Source: Bradyrhizobium sp. SZCCT0153 (GTDB taxonomy: Bacteria > Pseudomonadota > Alphaproteobacteria > Rhizobiales > Xanthobacteraceae). Taken from it: 64,000 bases of DNA. Location: assembly GCF_018129995.1 (NCBI RefSeq), contig NZ_JAFCKS010000014.1:1-64000 (forward strand). Reading direction: 5' to 3'. Shown here in pieces: positions 1-8,067 of this stretch. The translations under genes were made by a program, and so were the position numbers. The notes beneath the pieces are model-generated. The model searched no databases. It had not been told where the DNA came from and saw only the letters and a program-made list of their open reading frames with translations. Within the stretch, counting starts at the first letter, position 1, and every line of letters starts with the position of its first letter.

Positions 1-1467
1 GACGAGGGCCCGCGCACCTATATCGAGCGCATCAACCTTCGCGGCAACACCCGCACGCGCGACTACGTCATCCGTCGGGAATTCGATATCTCCGAGGGCG
101 ACGCCTACAACCGCGCCCTGGTCGACCGTGCCGAGCGGCGCCTGAAGAACCTCGACTACTTCAAGAGCGTCAAGATCGTCACCGAGCCGGGCTCGTCGAG
201 CGACCGCGTGATCCTGATCGTCGACATGGAAGAGAAATCGACCGGTGACTTCTCAGTCTCCGGCGGTTACTCCACGACCGACGGCGCGCTGGCCGAAGTC
301 TCGATTTCCGAACGCAACCTGTTCGGCAAGGGGCTCTACGCCAAGGCGTCGGTCAGCTATGGCCAGTATTCGCGCGGCATATCGCTGTCGTTCGTCGAGC
401 CGTATCTGCTCGATTACCGCCTTGCACTCGGAATGGATGTCACCTGGCGCCAGCAATTGTCGAACAGCTACACCAGCTACGGCGTGACGACGCTAGGATT
501 CTCGCCGCGCCTGGGCTTTGCGCTGCGCGAAGATCTCTCGCTCCAGCTGCGCTACTCGCTCTACCAGCAGAGCATCACGCTCGCCAGCGCCTATAACAAC
601 TGCAACAACAACGCGGCCAACTCGTCGCTGGCGTACAACCCGACACCGGCCTACATCAAGAACGTCCTCGGCGGCGTGGACCCGACCAATTCCACGGATT
701 CTGGCGTCTACGGATACGGTTGCTACGGCGACGGCGAGTCGAGCCTGCCGGTCCGAAAGGAGCTGGCGAACGGCCGGACCTGGACCTCGGCGCTCGGCTA
801 CACGCTGACCTACAACACGCTCGACAACACCAAGAACCCGACCGACGGTCTGCTGATCGATTTCAAACAAGACTTCGCGGGGGTCGGCGGCGACGTGACC
901 TATCTGAAGACTGCGATGGACGCCAAGTACTACACGCCGCTGGTCTCCGAGATCGTCAGCGTGATCCACTTCCAGGGCGGCATCCTCAGCAAGCTCGGCG
1001 ACCAGGACTTGCGCATGCTGGATCACTTCCAGATGGGGCCGAACCTCGTGCGCGGCTTTGCCTCAAACGGCATAGGTCCGCGCGACATCACCTACGCAAG
1101 CCTAGGTGTCAGCGGCGATGCCCTCGGCGGCACGAAATATTGGGGCGCGTCGATGGAACTGCAGATGCCGTTCTGGTTCCTGCCCAAGGAGGTCGGCCTG
1201 AAGGGCGCGGTCTACGCCGATGCCGGCTCGCTCTGGGGTTATCAGGGGCCGACGTCCTGGACGGCCACCGGCGAGGTCAACACCAAGGCCTGCCCGACCT
1301 GCGGATTGCAATATGACGACGGCAACACGGTGCGATCGTCGGTCGGCGTCGGCCTGATCTGGGCCTCGCCGTTCGGGCCGCTGCGCTTCGACTATGCCGT
1401 GCCGATCACGAAGGGCAAATACGATACCGTCCAGGAATTCAGGTTCGGCGGCGGCACGTCGTTCTGA
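1..1467 (+). CDS. bamA: BamA-family outer-membrane assembly factor, 5' truncated by window edge
   Basis: The reading frame is open from base 1, so only the C-terminal 488 residues are present. The first ~75 residues read as the last POTRA domain (ERINLRGNTRTRDYV, NLDYFKSVKI). The rest is the 16-stranded barrel, with the VRGF motif of loop 6 in LVRGFASNGIG and a terminal aromatic in GGGTSF, the signal recognised by the BAM machine itself. In the cell it inserts beta-barrel proteins into the outer membrane. Two surface loops carry cysteines (a CNNN...CYG segment and CPTCG). The usual downstream neighbours lpxD-fabZ-lpxA are absent; the gene ends 1 base from an opposing pseudogene, so this may be a paralogue rather than the housekeeping copy. 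Confidence 0.9.
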   Translation, partial: DEGPRTYIERINLRGNTRTRDYVIRREFDISEGDAYNRALVDRAERRLKNLDYFKSVKIVTEPGSSSDRVILIVDMEEKSTGDFSVSGGYSTTDGALAEVSISERNLFGKGLYAKASVSYGQYSRGISLSFVEPYLLDYRLALGMDVTWRQQLSNSYTSYGVTTLGFSPRLGFALREDLSLQLRYSLYQQSITLASAYNNCNNNAANSSLAYNPTPAYIKNVLGGVDPTNSTDSGVYGYGCYGDGESSLPVRKELANGRTWTSALGYTLTYNTLDNTKNPTDGLLIDFKQDFAGVGGDVTYLKTAMDAKYYTPLVSEIVSVIHFQGGILSKLGDQDLRMLDHFQMGPNLVRGFASNGIGPRDITYASLGVSGDALGGTKYWGASMELQMPFWFLPKEVGLKGAVYADAGSLWGYQGPTSWTATGEVNTKACPTCGLQYDDGNTVRSSVGVGLIWASPFGPLRFDYAVPITKGKYDTVQEFRFGGGTSF

Positions 1468-1955
1468 TCAGGGAATGGCGGGCTGCGTCTCGGTCAGCGG
1501 TATCCAGCCGGATTCATCGCGCTGGAACAGCGGGCAGCCGTATACCGCCCGAACCGGGAAGGGCACGGACAGCATTGCGGTCGCGGCCTCCCAGCGATTG
1601 GTTTGCTTCATCGCAACGACCATGCCGGCAATGTCGGCGCCAATTCACTGCAACAGACGCACGGCTGCGATCGCGGTTGCGCCGGTCGAGATCGCATCAT
1701 CGCGCCTGTGTCGCCATATGGTCCGCCAGCGCTGCGACAACGCGATTTTGAGGCCTGGTTCGCGATGAGCGAAGCGACGGCGCGATCGCCATCGGGAAGC
1801 TGACGCAGGGGCAGGACGAGGATGCTGCCGCACGGCAGTGTCAAGGGATCGCCGAAGCGATAGAGTGACGTCGCCGGGAAGCGTGCGGGGATCTCCCGCG
1901 TCAGATCCTGCCAATAGCCGGTCGTAGGCTCCGTATAAGGTTCACTCGCGGTCAT
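1468..1955 (-). pseudogene. Decayed phosphoribosyltransferase
   Basis: Three pieces of one protein lie in order on the minus strand in different frames. The N-terminal piece starts at 1955 (MTASEPYTEPTTGYWQDL) and runs to LPLRQLPDGDRAVASLIANQ. A second frame continues with RVVAALADHMATQAR. A third frame gives DDAISTGATAIAAVRLLQ, the PRPP-binding motif of type I phosphoribosyltransferases, then an in-frame TGA, then IGADIAGMVVAMKQTNRW and a clean C-terminus at 1468. The PRPP motif lies too close to the N-terminal part, so an internal deletion is likely besides two frameshifts and one stop. It lies 25 bases after the hydrolase gene and was probably the last gene of that operon, perhaps for purine or pyrimidine salvage. 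Confidence 0.72.
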
Positions 1956-1980
1956 GACCCTCGCACACAGATTGGATCCG

Positions 1981-3222
1981 TCAGCCCGTCAGTATCCGCC
2001 GGCAGGCGTCCACGAACACCTGCGCGCCGGTGACGATATCGGCGTCGGCGGTGTTCTCGGTCCAGTGATGGCTGATGCCGCCGATCGACGGCACGAACAG
2101 CATGCCCGCGGGCATGATCGTCGCGAGCATCTGCGCATCGTGGCCGGCGCCACTGGGCATGCGAACGGATCGTCCGCCGGCCAGGGCCTTGCTGGCGGCT
2201 TCGATCGCATCCTGGATACCCGCGTTCATCATGGCGGGCGCGCCGGTACGGAGTTTCTCCACGGTGACGGTGCAGGGGCCCTGCGCGCTGACATCGGCCG
2301 CCATGGCCTTCAGCAACCCCTCCAGCCGCGCAATGACGGTCGGATCGTCGTCGCGGATCTGGAACAGCATCTCTGCCCCGCCGGGGATGATGCTGGGCGC
2401 GCCCGGATCGAGCGTGATGCGACCGGTGGTCCAGACAGTGCGCGGACCGCACGCGGCCGGGAAGCGCTCGTCGATCGCAACGCAGAATTTGGCCAGCGCT
2501 AGCCCGGCATCCTTGCGCGCCGCCATGCGCGTGGTGCCGGCGTGGTTCTGCGCGCCGACAAAATTGATCTGGTATTGCCAAATGCCGACGATGGAGGTCA
2601 CGACGCCGACCGCAAGGCCTTCGCTCTCAAGCGTGTCGCCCTGCTCGATATGTGCCTCCAGATATCCGACGTGACGGCCCGGCTCGGCGTTGGTGCGCGG
2701 TCGTCCTGCGAGCCCCATGTCGGCGAGCGCCGCGCGCATGGTGCGACCGCTGGTGCGGTCGCGGGCGGCGTCGATGTCGGCTTCGGTCACCTGCCCGACG
2801 TAGGAGCGCGAGCCGAGGAAGTGCCCAAAATGTCCTTCCTCGTCGCACCAGGCGGCGACCTCGACGGCGCCATTGAGCGAAGCATCGGCATTGAGCGCGC
2901 GGGCGGCCTCAAGTGCATAGACGACACCGAGCGGGCCATCGAGCCAGCCGGCGTAATTCTGGCTTTCCAGGTGCGAGCCCGCCAGCAGCTTCGGTGCGGC
3001 CTTCGCGCTGGTGCCGAAGACGTTGCCGATCCCGTCGATCGCGGCCGCGAGGCCGGCCTCGGGCAGCTTGTGTACCAGCCAGTCCAGCGATTGCTTGTGC
3101 GGTTCGGAGAAGGTCGGCTTGTGCACGCCGGTCTTGTAGGCGCCGATGGCGCGGAGGGCATTGAGATCGGCAAGAACCCGCATCCCGTTTGCGCGCGGAA
3201 AAGTGTCAGGCATGTTCGGCAA
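1981..3222 (-). CDS. M20-family Zn-dependent amidohydrolase (N-carbamoyl-L-amino-acid hydrolase / allantoate amidohydrolase type)
   Basis: A 413-residue hydantoinase/carbamoylase-family enzyme with bi-metal motifs: GSHLESQ followed by LDGPLGV, WCDEEGHFG with LGSRSYVG, and EAHIEQG. The C-terminal half has SGAGHDAQ and the final His in ISHHWTEN. Such enzymes remove the carbamoyl group from N-carbamoyl amino acids or open ureides, releasing ammonia and CO2. The first metal-site residue is in a HLES context where many relatives have HLDS. The start overlaps the ABC ATPase gene by 17 bases; ATG codons at 3213 and 3183 are alternatives. Being the last intact gene of the hutF operon, it may act on a ureide or hydantoin brought in by the adjacent transporter (inference). 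Confidence 0.85.
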   Translation of the reverse strand: MPNMPDTFPRANGMRVLADLNALRAIGAYKTGVHKPTFSEPHKQSLDWLVHKLPEAGLAAAIDGIGNVFGTSAKAAPKLLAGSHLESQNYAGWLDGPLGVVYALEAARALNADASLNGAVEVAAWCDEEGHFGHFLGSRSYVGQVTEADIDAARDRTSGRTMRAALADMGLAGRPRTNAEPGRHVGYLEAHIEQGDTLESEGLAVGVVTSIVGIWQYQINFVGAQNHAGTTRMAARKDAGLALAKFCVAIDERFPAACGPRTVWTTGRITLDPGAPSIIPGGAEMLFQIRDDDPTVIARLEGLLKAMAADVSAQGPCTVTVEKLRTGAPAMMNAGIQDAIEAASKALAGGRSVRMPSGAGHDAQMLATIMPAGMLFVPSIGGISHHWTENTADADIVTGAQVFVDACRRILTG

Positions 3223-3991
3223 CCTTCAACGCCTCGGTACGGATCTCCTCGACCAGCCGTTCCTTGAGCTGGACGAATTCGGCTGTGGTCTTGATCTTGT
3301 AGGAGCGCGGATGCGGCAGGTCCACATTGATCTCGGCCTTGATCCGACCGGGACGGGCGCTCATGACGATGACGCGGCTGCCGAGGAAGATCGCTTCCTC
3401 GATGTCGTGGGTGACGAACAGCACGGTCTTCTGGTCGCGCTCCCAGATCCCCAGCAGCATCTCCTGCATCAGGGCGCGGGTCTGGTTGTCGAGCGCGCCG
3501 AAGGGCTCGTCGAGCAGCAGGATCTTCGGATCGTTGGCGAGCGCGCGGGCGATTGCGGTGCGCTGCTGCATGCCGCCGGAGAGCTGCTTTGGCCAGTGGT
3601 TCTCGAAGCCGGACAATCCGACCTGGCGGATGAAGGCGTCAGCGATCTTGTTCCGCTGGTCCTGCGGCACGCCGCGCTCGCGCAGGCCGAAGGCGATGTT
3701 CTCGCGCACGGTCAGCCAGGGGAACAGCGTGTAGGACTGGAACACCATGCCGCGATCGGCGCCCGGGCCGGTCACCTCGCGACCGTCGAGCACCACACGG
3801 CCGCCGGTCGGACGATCGAGGCCGGCAACGATGCGCAGCAGCGTGGACTTGCCGCAGCCGGAGGGGCCGAGGATGGTGACGAAGTCGTTATTGCCGATGG
3901 TGAGATCTGTCGGCTCCAGCGCCCTGGTCGGCGCGTTGCCGTGGCGCGCGGGGAAGGTCCGCGAGACCTGCTCGATCTTGAGCGTGGTCAT
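3206..3991 (-). CDS. ABC transporter ATP-binding protein, NitT/TauT type
   Basis: 261 residues starting MTTLKIEQVSRTF. Walker A is GPSGCGKST, the Q-loop is in MVFQSYTLFPW, the signature is LSGGMQQR, Walker B is ILLLDEPFGALD, and the switch His is in VTHDIEEA. These are the hallmarks of the SsuB/TauB/NrtD group. The same frame stays open upstream to about 4678, but the start at 3991 overlaps the permease stop as ATGA, so the longer frame is discarded. It energises import through the permease at 3988-4764, with the binding protein at 4834-5778. Confidence 0.93.
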   Translation of the reverse strand: MTTLKIEQVSRTFPARHGNAPTRALEPTDLTIGNNDFVTILGPSGCGKSTLLRIVAGLDRPTGGRVVLDGREVTGPGADRGMVFQSYTLFPWLTVRENIAFGLRERGVPQDQRNKIADAFIRQVGLSGFENHWPKQLSGGMQQRTAIARALANDPKILLLDEPFGALDNQTRALMQEMLLGIWERDQKTVLFVTHDIEEAIFLGSRVIVMSARPGRIKAEINVDLPHPRSYKIKTTAEFVQLKERLVEEIRTEALKVAEHA

Positions 3992-4764
3992 GCCAGCCTC
4001 CACGGAAACAGCCAGGCGTTGAACGCCTTGAACAGGAAGTCCGAGAGCAGGCCGATCAGCCCTATCACGATGATGCCGAAGATGATCTGGCCGGTGTTGA
4101 GTAGCGCCTGGCTGTCGGTGATCATGTGGCCGATGCCCGAGGACGAGCCGATCAGCTCGGCGACGATGACATAGGTCCAGGCCCAGCCCAGCACCAGCCG
4201 CAGGATTTCCGCGATCTCGGGCGCGGAGGAGGGCAGCAGCACGCGGCGGATGATGCCGCGGTCGTTGGCCCCCAGCGTATAGGCCGCCTCGACCAGATCG
4301 CGCCGGGTGGTACCCACGGTGACCGCGACCATCAGAATGACCTGGAACACCGACCCGATGAAGATGACGAGCAGTTTCTGCAACTCGCCGATGCCGGCCC
4401 ACAGGATCAGGAGTGGGATAAAGGCCGAGGCGGGCAAATAGCGCGCGAAGGAAACAAAGGGTTCGAGAAAGGCTTCGACCGGCTTGTAGGCACCCATCAA
4501 CACGCCGAGCGGCACCGCGATGATCGCGGCGAGCACAAATCCGCCGACGACGCGCCAGATCGTCATGCCGATGTCGAACAGGAAGCCCTGCTTGGTGATC
4601 AGGTCGACGCCTTCCTGCACCATGGTCAGCGGGTTGGCGAGGAACACTTTCGACACATGGCCGCCGAAGGTCGCCCACGACCAGAGGGCGACGAACACCG
4701 CGAAGAACGCAAGCCCATAGGCAACGCGCTGCTTCGACGTCACGGGATCCAGGGGACGCATCAA
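3988..4764 (-). CDS. ABC transporter permease, NitT/TauT (SsuC/TauC) type
   Basis: 258 residues, mostly hydrophobic, with about six membrane segments beginning near residue 13 (AFFAVFVALWSWATF). The EAA-type cytoplasmic loop that docks the ATPase is visible around DLVEAAYTLGANDRGIIRRV. Its C-terminus ends KAFNAWLFPWRLA. It is the membrane channel of an importer whose gene order is binding protein, permease, ATPase, with a 4-base overlap to the ATPase. The substrate is unknown; the hut and carbamoylase neighbours suggest a histidine-derived or ureide compound (inference). Confidence 0.9.
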   Translation of the reverse strand: MMRPLDPVTSKQRVAYGLAFFAVFVALWSWATFGGHVSKVFLANPLTMVQEGVDLITKQGFLFDIGMTIWRVVGGFVLAAIIAVPLGVLMGAYKPVEAFLEPFVSFARYLPASAFIPLLILWAGIGELQKLLVIFIGSVFQVILMVAVTVGTTRRDLVEAAYTLGANDRGIIRRVLLPSSAPEIAEILRLVLGWAWTYVIVAELIGSSSGIGHMITDSQALLNTGQIIFGIIVIGLIGLLSDFLFKAFNAWLFPWRLA

Positions 4765-4791
4765 GGGTCTATCCGGGCGGTGAACAGATTT

Positions 4792-4819
4792 GCCGGCCCC
4801 GTCGCGGGACGGGGCCGGC
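4792..4819 (-). other. Strong intergenic hairpin between binding-protein and permease genes
   Basis: Arms 4792-4803 and 4808-4819 are perfect complements (12 bp, GC-rich) around a GCGG loop, in the 69-base gap between the binding-protein stop and the permease start. No T-run follows on the minus strand, so it is probably not an intrinsic terminator. It more likely protects the upstream binding-protein message from 3' decay and sets unequal expression within the operon (inference). Confidence 0.6.
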
Positions 4820-4833
4820 GGCTCCTGGCAGGT

Positions 4834-5778
4834 CTACTTGATGTAGCTCGCGTCGAAGAGGTCCTCGACCTTCGGCGCGGTCTTGATGATGCCGATCTCG
4901 AGCAGGAGGTCGGCCGCTTCCTTGTTGAAGGTCAGGAAGTCGCCGGCGAAGAACTTTTGGTTCGCGGCCTTGTCCTGCCAGCGCAGATACTTTGCCGAGT
5001 TGCCGAAAGCCTCGCCGGTCTGCTTCACGTCGGCGCCCATGATCTCATAGGCCTTGGCCTGATCCTTGGCGATCATGTCGAGGGCCTCGAAATAGCTGTC
5101 GGCGAGCGCCTTGGCCGCCTTGGGATTCTCGGTGAGGAATTTCGGCGTGCAGCCGAACGTGTCCATGACCATCGGATAGTCGAGCGTGGTCGCGATGATC
5201 TTGCCCTTGTCGGGCGCGGCACGAACCGTGGAGAGATACGGCTCATAGGTCATGGCGGCATCGTTCTGGCCGGACACGAAGGCCTGCGCTGCAGCCGCCG
5301 GCTCAAGGTTCACGACAGTGACGTCCTTCACCGACAAGCCATTCTTCTTCAGCATCCAGGCCAGCGCGAAATAGGGCGAGGTGCCGGGCGCGGAGGCCGC
5401 AACCGTCTTGCCTTTCAGGTCCTTGATCGCGGCGAGATCGTTGCGCACCGCCATGCCGTCGGCACCATAGCTCTTGTCGAGCTGGAAGATCTGCTTGGTC
5501 GCAACGCCATTGGCGTTCCAGGAAATCCAGGTCTCGACCGTCGTCGCCGCGCACTGGACGTCGCCGGAGGCGATCGCGAGGTGGCGGTCCTTCTGCGGGA
5601 TCTTCTTGATGGTGACGTCGAGGCCGTTCTTCTTGAAGATGCCGGCTTCTTTTGCCAGCGTCAGCGGCGCAAAGCCGGTCCATCCGGAGATGCCGACACC
5701 TACCTTGACGTCGTCGGCGAGCACCGGAGTGGAAGCCGCGAGGGCAATGATTGTCGCAAAAACTTTCGAACTACGCAT
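4834..5778 (-). CDS. ABC transporter substrate-binding protein, NMT1/TauA type
   Basis: 314 residues starting at ATG 5778, behind an AGAGGA ribosome site. The frame is open further upstream but only this start gives a clean signal peptide (MRSSKVFATIIALAASTPVLA, cleaved before DDVKVGVG). The family landmarks are WTGFAPLTLAKEAGIFKKNGLDV near the N-terminus and VAASAPGTSPYFALAWML in the second lobe. It should capture the transported solute in the periplasm for the permease and ATPase that follow. It sits 105 bases after hutC, in the same direction, so it may have its own promoter or share that of hutF. Ligand cannot be read from sequence. Confidence 0.9.
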   Translation of the reverse strand: MRSSKVFATIIALAASTPVLADDVKVGVGISGWTGFAPLTLAKEAGIFKKNGLDVTIKKIPQKDRHLAIASGDVQCAATTVETWISWNANGVATKQIFQLDKSYGADGMAVRNDLAAIKDLKGKTVAASAPGTSPYFALAWMLKKNGLSVKDVTVVNLEPAAAAQAFVSGQNDAAMTYEPYLSTVRAAPDKGKIIATTLDYPMVMDTFGCTPKFLTENPKAAKALADSYFEALDMIAKDQAKAYEIMGADVKQTGEAFGNSAKYLRWQDKAANQKFFAGDFLTFNKEAADLLLEIGIIKTAPKVEDLFDASYIK

Positions 5779-5883
5779 GATTGTCGTCCTCTTGCCGATC
5801 GATGGATTGACGTCCTGTTGATCATTGTCGGTCCCAATGGACCGTTGCCCGAATCGTTGCACGATTTGTGCCGACATATCCTC

Positions 5884-6612
5884 TCAGCCTCCCTTGAATC
5901 GGGCGACAAGGCGGTGAGAGTCACCGGGATAAAGTAGCCGCACCGCGGTGATGGTGCGTGCGCTGCGCCAGGTATAGCGATCGATCACCAGGCAGGGTGC
6001 GCCGACGGCGATGTCGAGCGCTTCCGCCGTGCGATCATCCGCGACGATGGCGCTGATCGTATGCTCGGCTTCCGTCCATGGGACATGATGAAGCAGCCAC
6101 GAGCCGGGCGGCTCGCGCGAGAAATCCGCGGTCGCGGCATCCGGCACCGACGACAAATCGATCAGCCTGTCCTCGACGGCAAATGGCACCTTATCCGCAC
6201 TGTGCCGGCAGGTGATCGCAACCACCTTGCCGGCCTTCCTGACGCCGAGACGCTCGCGGTCGGCAGCGGTCGCAGTGCGGAGCTTGCGGCCGATCAGTTC
6301 GTAGCCGTAGCCGCGGCCGAGCGCGGTAATCTCGGCGCGAATGTCGGCGATCTTGAGCACGGCAGACTGGTGTTGCGGCCGGCGGACGAAAGAGCCCGCG
6401 CGCCGCCGCCGCTCGATCAGGTCGGCTTGCGCGAGCTCAGACAATGCCTTGTTCACGGTCATGCGCGAGCAGCCGTAGCGCGCGACCAGTTCGTGCTCGA
6501 ACGGGATGCGATGTCCAGGCGGCCACTCGCCGGTCAGGATGCGCTTCTCGATGTCGGCCCGGATCCGCTTGTAGAGCGTCGGCTGGTCCGGAGCAGCAGT
6601 GGTGAGACTCAT
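5884..6612 (-). CDS. hutC: Histidine utilisation repressor, GntR/HutC family
   Basis: 242 residues. An N-terminal winged helix-turn-helix of the GntR type (residues ~12-75: YKRIRADIEKRILTGEWPPG and ELVARYGCSRMTVNKALSEL) is followed by a UTRA effector domain (~95-240). HutC repressors bind palindromic operators and release them when urocanate accumulates. The gene overlaps the stop of hutF by 4 bases (ATGA), so the repressor is co-transcribed with the genes it controls, giving autoregulation. The likely operator is the palindrome at 8002-8021. Confidence 0.93.
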   Translation of the reverse strand: MSLTTAAPDQPTLYKRIRADIEKRILTGEWPPGHRIPFEHELVARYGCSRMTVNKALSELAQADLIERRRRAGSFVRRPQHQSAVLKIADIRAEITALGRGYGYELIGRKLRTATAADRERLGVRKAGKVVAITCRHSADKVPFAVEDRLIDLSSVPDAATADFSREPPGSWLLHHVPWTEAEHTISAIVADDRTAEALDIAVGAPCLVIDRYTWRSARTITAVRLLYPGDSHRLVARFKGG

Positions 6613-7967
6613 GCAATGAGCCTCCGCACCGATGTGTTGAAGCCTTCGCGCGCCCTCTGTCGTAGTCTGTGCCCGCCAGCTTCAACGACCTTGTGGCCGC
6701 CGGCCCAGACGCAATCGATCGCGCCGCTGCCCGCCGCAAAGATCCAGCCGTCGATGGCCGCATCGCGCGCACGCCCGGCCAGCGACGGATGATCTATGTC
6801 GAGCGTAACGATGTCGGCGCATGCACCGGGCATAAGTCCGACCGTCCCTTGTGCCAATGCCTGCGCACCACCAGCGAGCGCATGATCGAACAGCGTGCGT
6901 CCTGTCGAGCGGCCCGCTCCGGCGGAGAGCACGTTGCGCTCGCGGTGCTTGAGCCGCTGACCGTATTCGAGCTGGCGCAACTCGTCGGCGACGCCCACGA
7001 GCACATTGGAATCGGTACCTACGCCGAAGGCGCCGCTGGCATCGAGGAATTCGCGGGCCGGAAAGATGCCGTCGCCGAGGCTCGCCTCGGTGATGGGGCA
7101 GAGGCCGGCGACCGCGCCTGTCTTGGCGAAGGCGGCCACTTCCTCATTGGTGGTGTGGGTCGCGTGGATGAGGCACCAGCGTTGATCGACGGGCGCATGC
7201 TCCAGGAGCCATTGCACCGGCCGCCGTCCCGACCAGGCCAGGCAATCCTCGACCTCTTTCACCTGCTCGGCGGCATGAATGTGCACGGGCCCGCCGTCTG
7301 CGAGCGGAATGATGGCTGCAAGTTCCTCCGGCGTCACCGCGCGCAAACTGTGCGGGGCGATGCCGATATTCGCGCCCGGCAATGCTGCGATCGCCTTGCG
7401 CGATGCGCTCATCAAATCGGCGAATTGATCGACCGAGCAGATGAAACGGCGCTGGCCGTCATGCGCCGCCGCGCCGCCGAACGAGCCATGCGCATAGAAA
7501 CTCGGCAGCAGGGTCAGCCCAATGCCCGACGATTCGGCGGCCTGCGCGATGCGCGCGGCCATCTCGCCGAGGTCCGCGTAGTGCGAGCCGTCGCGATCAT
7601 GATGCAGATAATGGAACTCGCCGACGCGGGTAAAGCCCTGCTCCAGCATCTCGACATACAGCAGGGTCGCGACAGCGACGACGTCATCCGGCGTCATCGC
7701 CAGCGCGAAACGGTACATCGTCTCGCGCCAGGTCCAGAAGGTGTCGGTGCGGTGGCCGCGCAGCTCCGCAAGTCCCGCCATGCCGCGCTGGAATGCGTGG
7801 CTGTGCAGGCTCGCCAATCCCGGCAGCGCGATTTCGTGGCGCTCGTCGCCGGCGGACGGCGCCACGCCCGGCGTCACCTCGGCAATCGCGCCGGCGGTGA
7901 TCACCACCTGCACGTCATTGGCCCAGCCCGAAGGCAGGAGCGCGGAGGCGAAATGCAGTCGTGTCAT
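6609..7967 (-). CDS. hutF: Formimidoylglutamate deiminase
   Basis: 452 residues of the amidohydrolase superfamily. Metal ligands are in LASLHSHAFQRG (HxH), in VHIHAAEQ and in LIHATHTT, and the catalytic Asp in GTDSNVLVG. HutF converts N-formimino-L-glutamate to N-formyl-L-glutamate and ammonia, the branch of histidine breakdown that then needs HutG. It is the first gene of the left-running operon and starts 35 bases from the presumed HutC operator. The next gene, hutC, overlaps its stop. Confidence 0.94.
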   Translation of the reverse strand: MTRLHFASALLPSGWANDVQVVITAGAIAEVTPGVAPSAGDERHEIALPGLASLHSHAFQRGMAGLAELRGHRTDTFWTWRETMYRFALAMTPDDVVAVATLLYVEMLEQGFTRVGEFHYLHHDRDGSHYADLGEMAARIAQAAESSGIGLTLLPSFYAHGSFGGAAAHDGQRRFICSVDQFADLMSASRKAIAALPGANIGIAPHSLRAVTPEELAAIIPLADGGPVHIHAAEQVKEVEDCLAWSGRRPVQWLLEHAPVDQRWCLIHATHTTNEEVAAFAKTGAVAGLCPITEASLGDGIFPAREFLDASGAFGVGTDSNVLVGVADELRQLEYGQRLKHRERNVLSAGAGRSTGRTLFDHALAGGAQALAQGTVGLMPGACADIVTLDIDHPSLAGRARDAAIDGWIFAAGSGAIDCVWAGGHKVVEAGGHRLRQRAREGFNTSVRRLIA

Positions 7968-8001
7968 GTTTCCATGCCGGCTGGACAGAACCGCCCCACG
8001 A

Positions 8002-8021
8002 TTATATGTCTAGACATATAA
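8002..8021. promoter_or_regulatory. Presumed HutC operator, 20-bp perfect palindrome
   Basis: Half-site TTATATGTCT is followed at once by its exact reverse complement. It lies in the 100-base gap between the divergent hutF and hutI genes, 34 bases from the hutF start and 47 from the hutI start. HutC-type repressors are known to use palindromes with GT and AC in the two halves, and the hutC gene is the second gene of the left operon. One site could control both directions. Confidence 0.75.
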
Positions 8022-8067
8022 GTCAAGCATCCCAGGGCGCACGGGTAGCCGCGGAAGGGACGATTGC

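Noticed and set aside
3206..4678. An apparent fusion of permease and ATPase in one frame
   Set aside because: The upstream part is only an open shadow frame of the permease gene; the true ATPase start is the ATGA overlap at 3991.
4126..5937. A 603-codon plus-strand frame opposite the NMT1 ABC genes
   Set aside because: Composition typical of an antisense frame; the minus strand holds three genes with canonical motifs.
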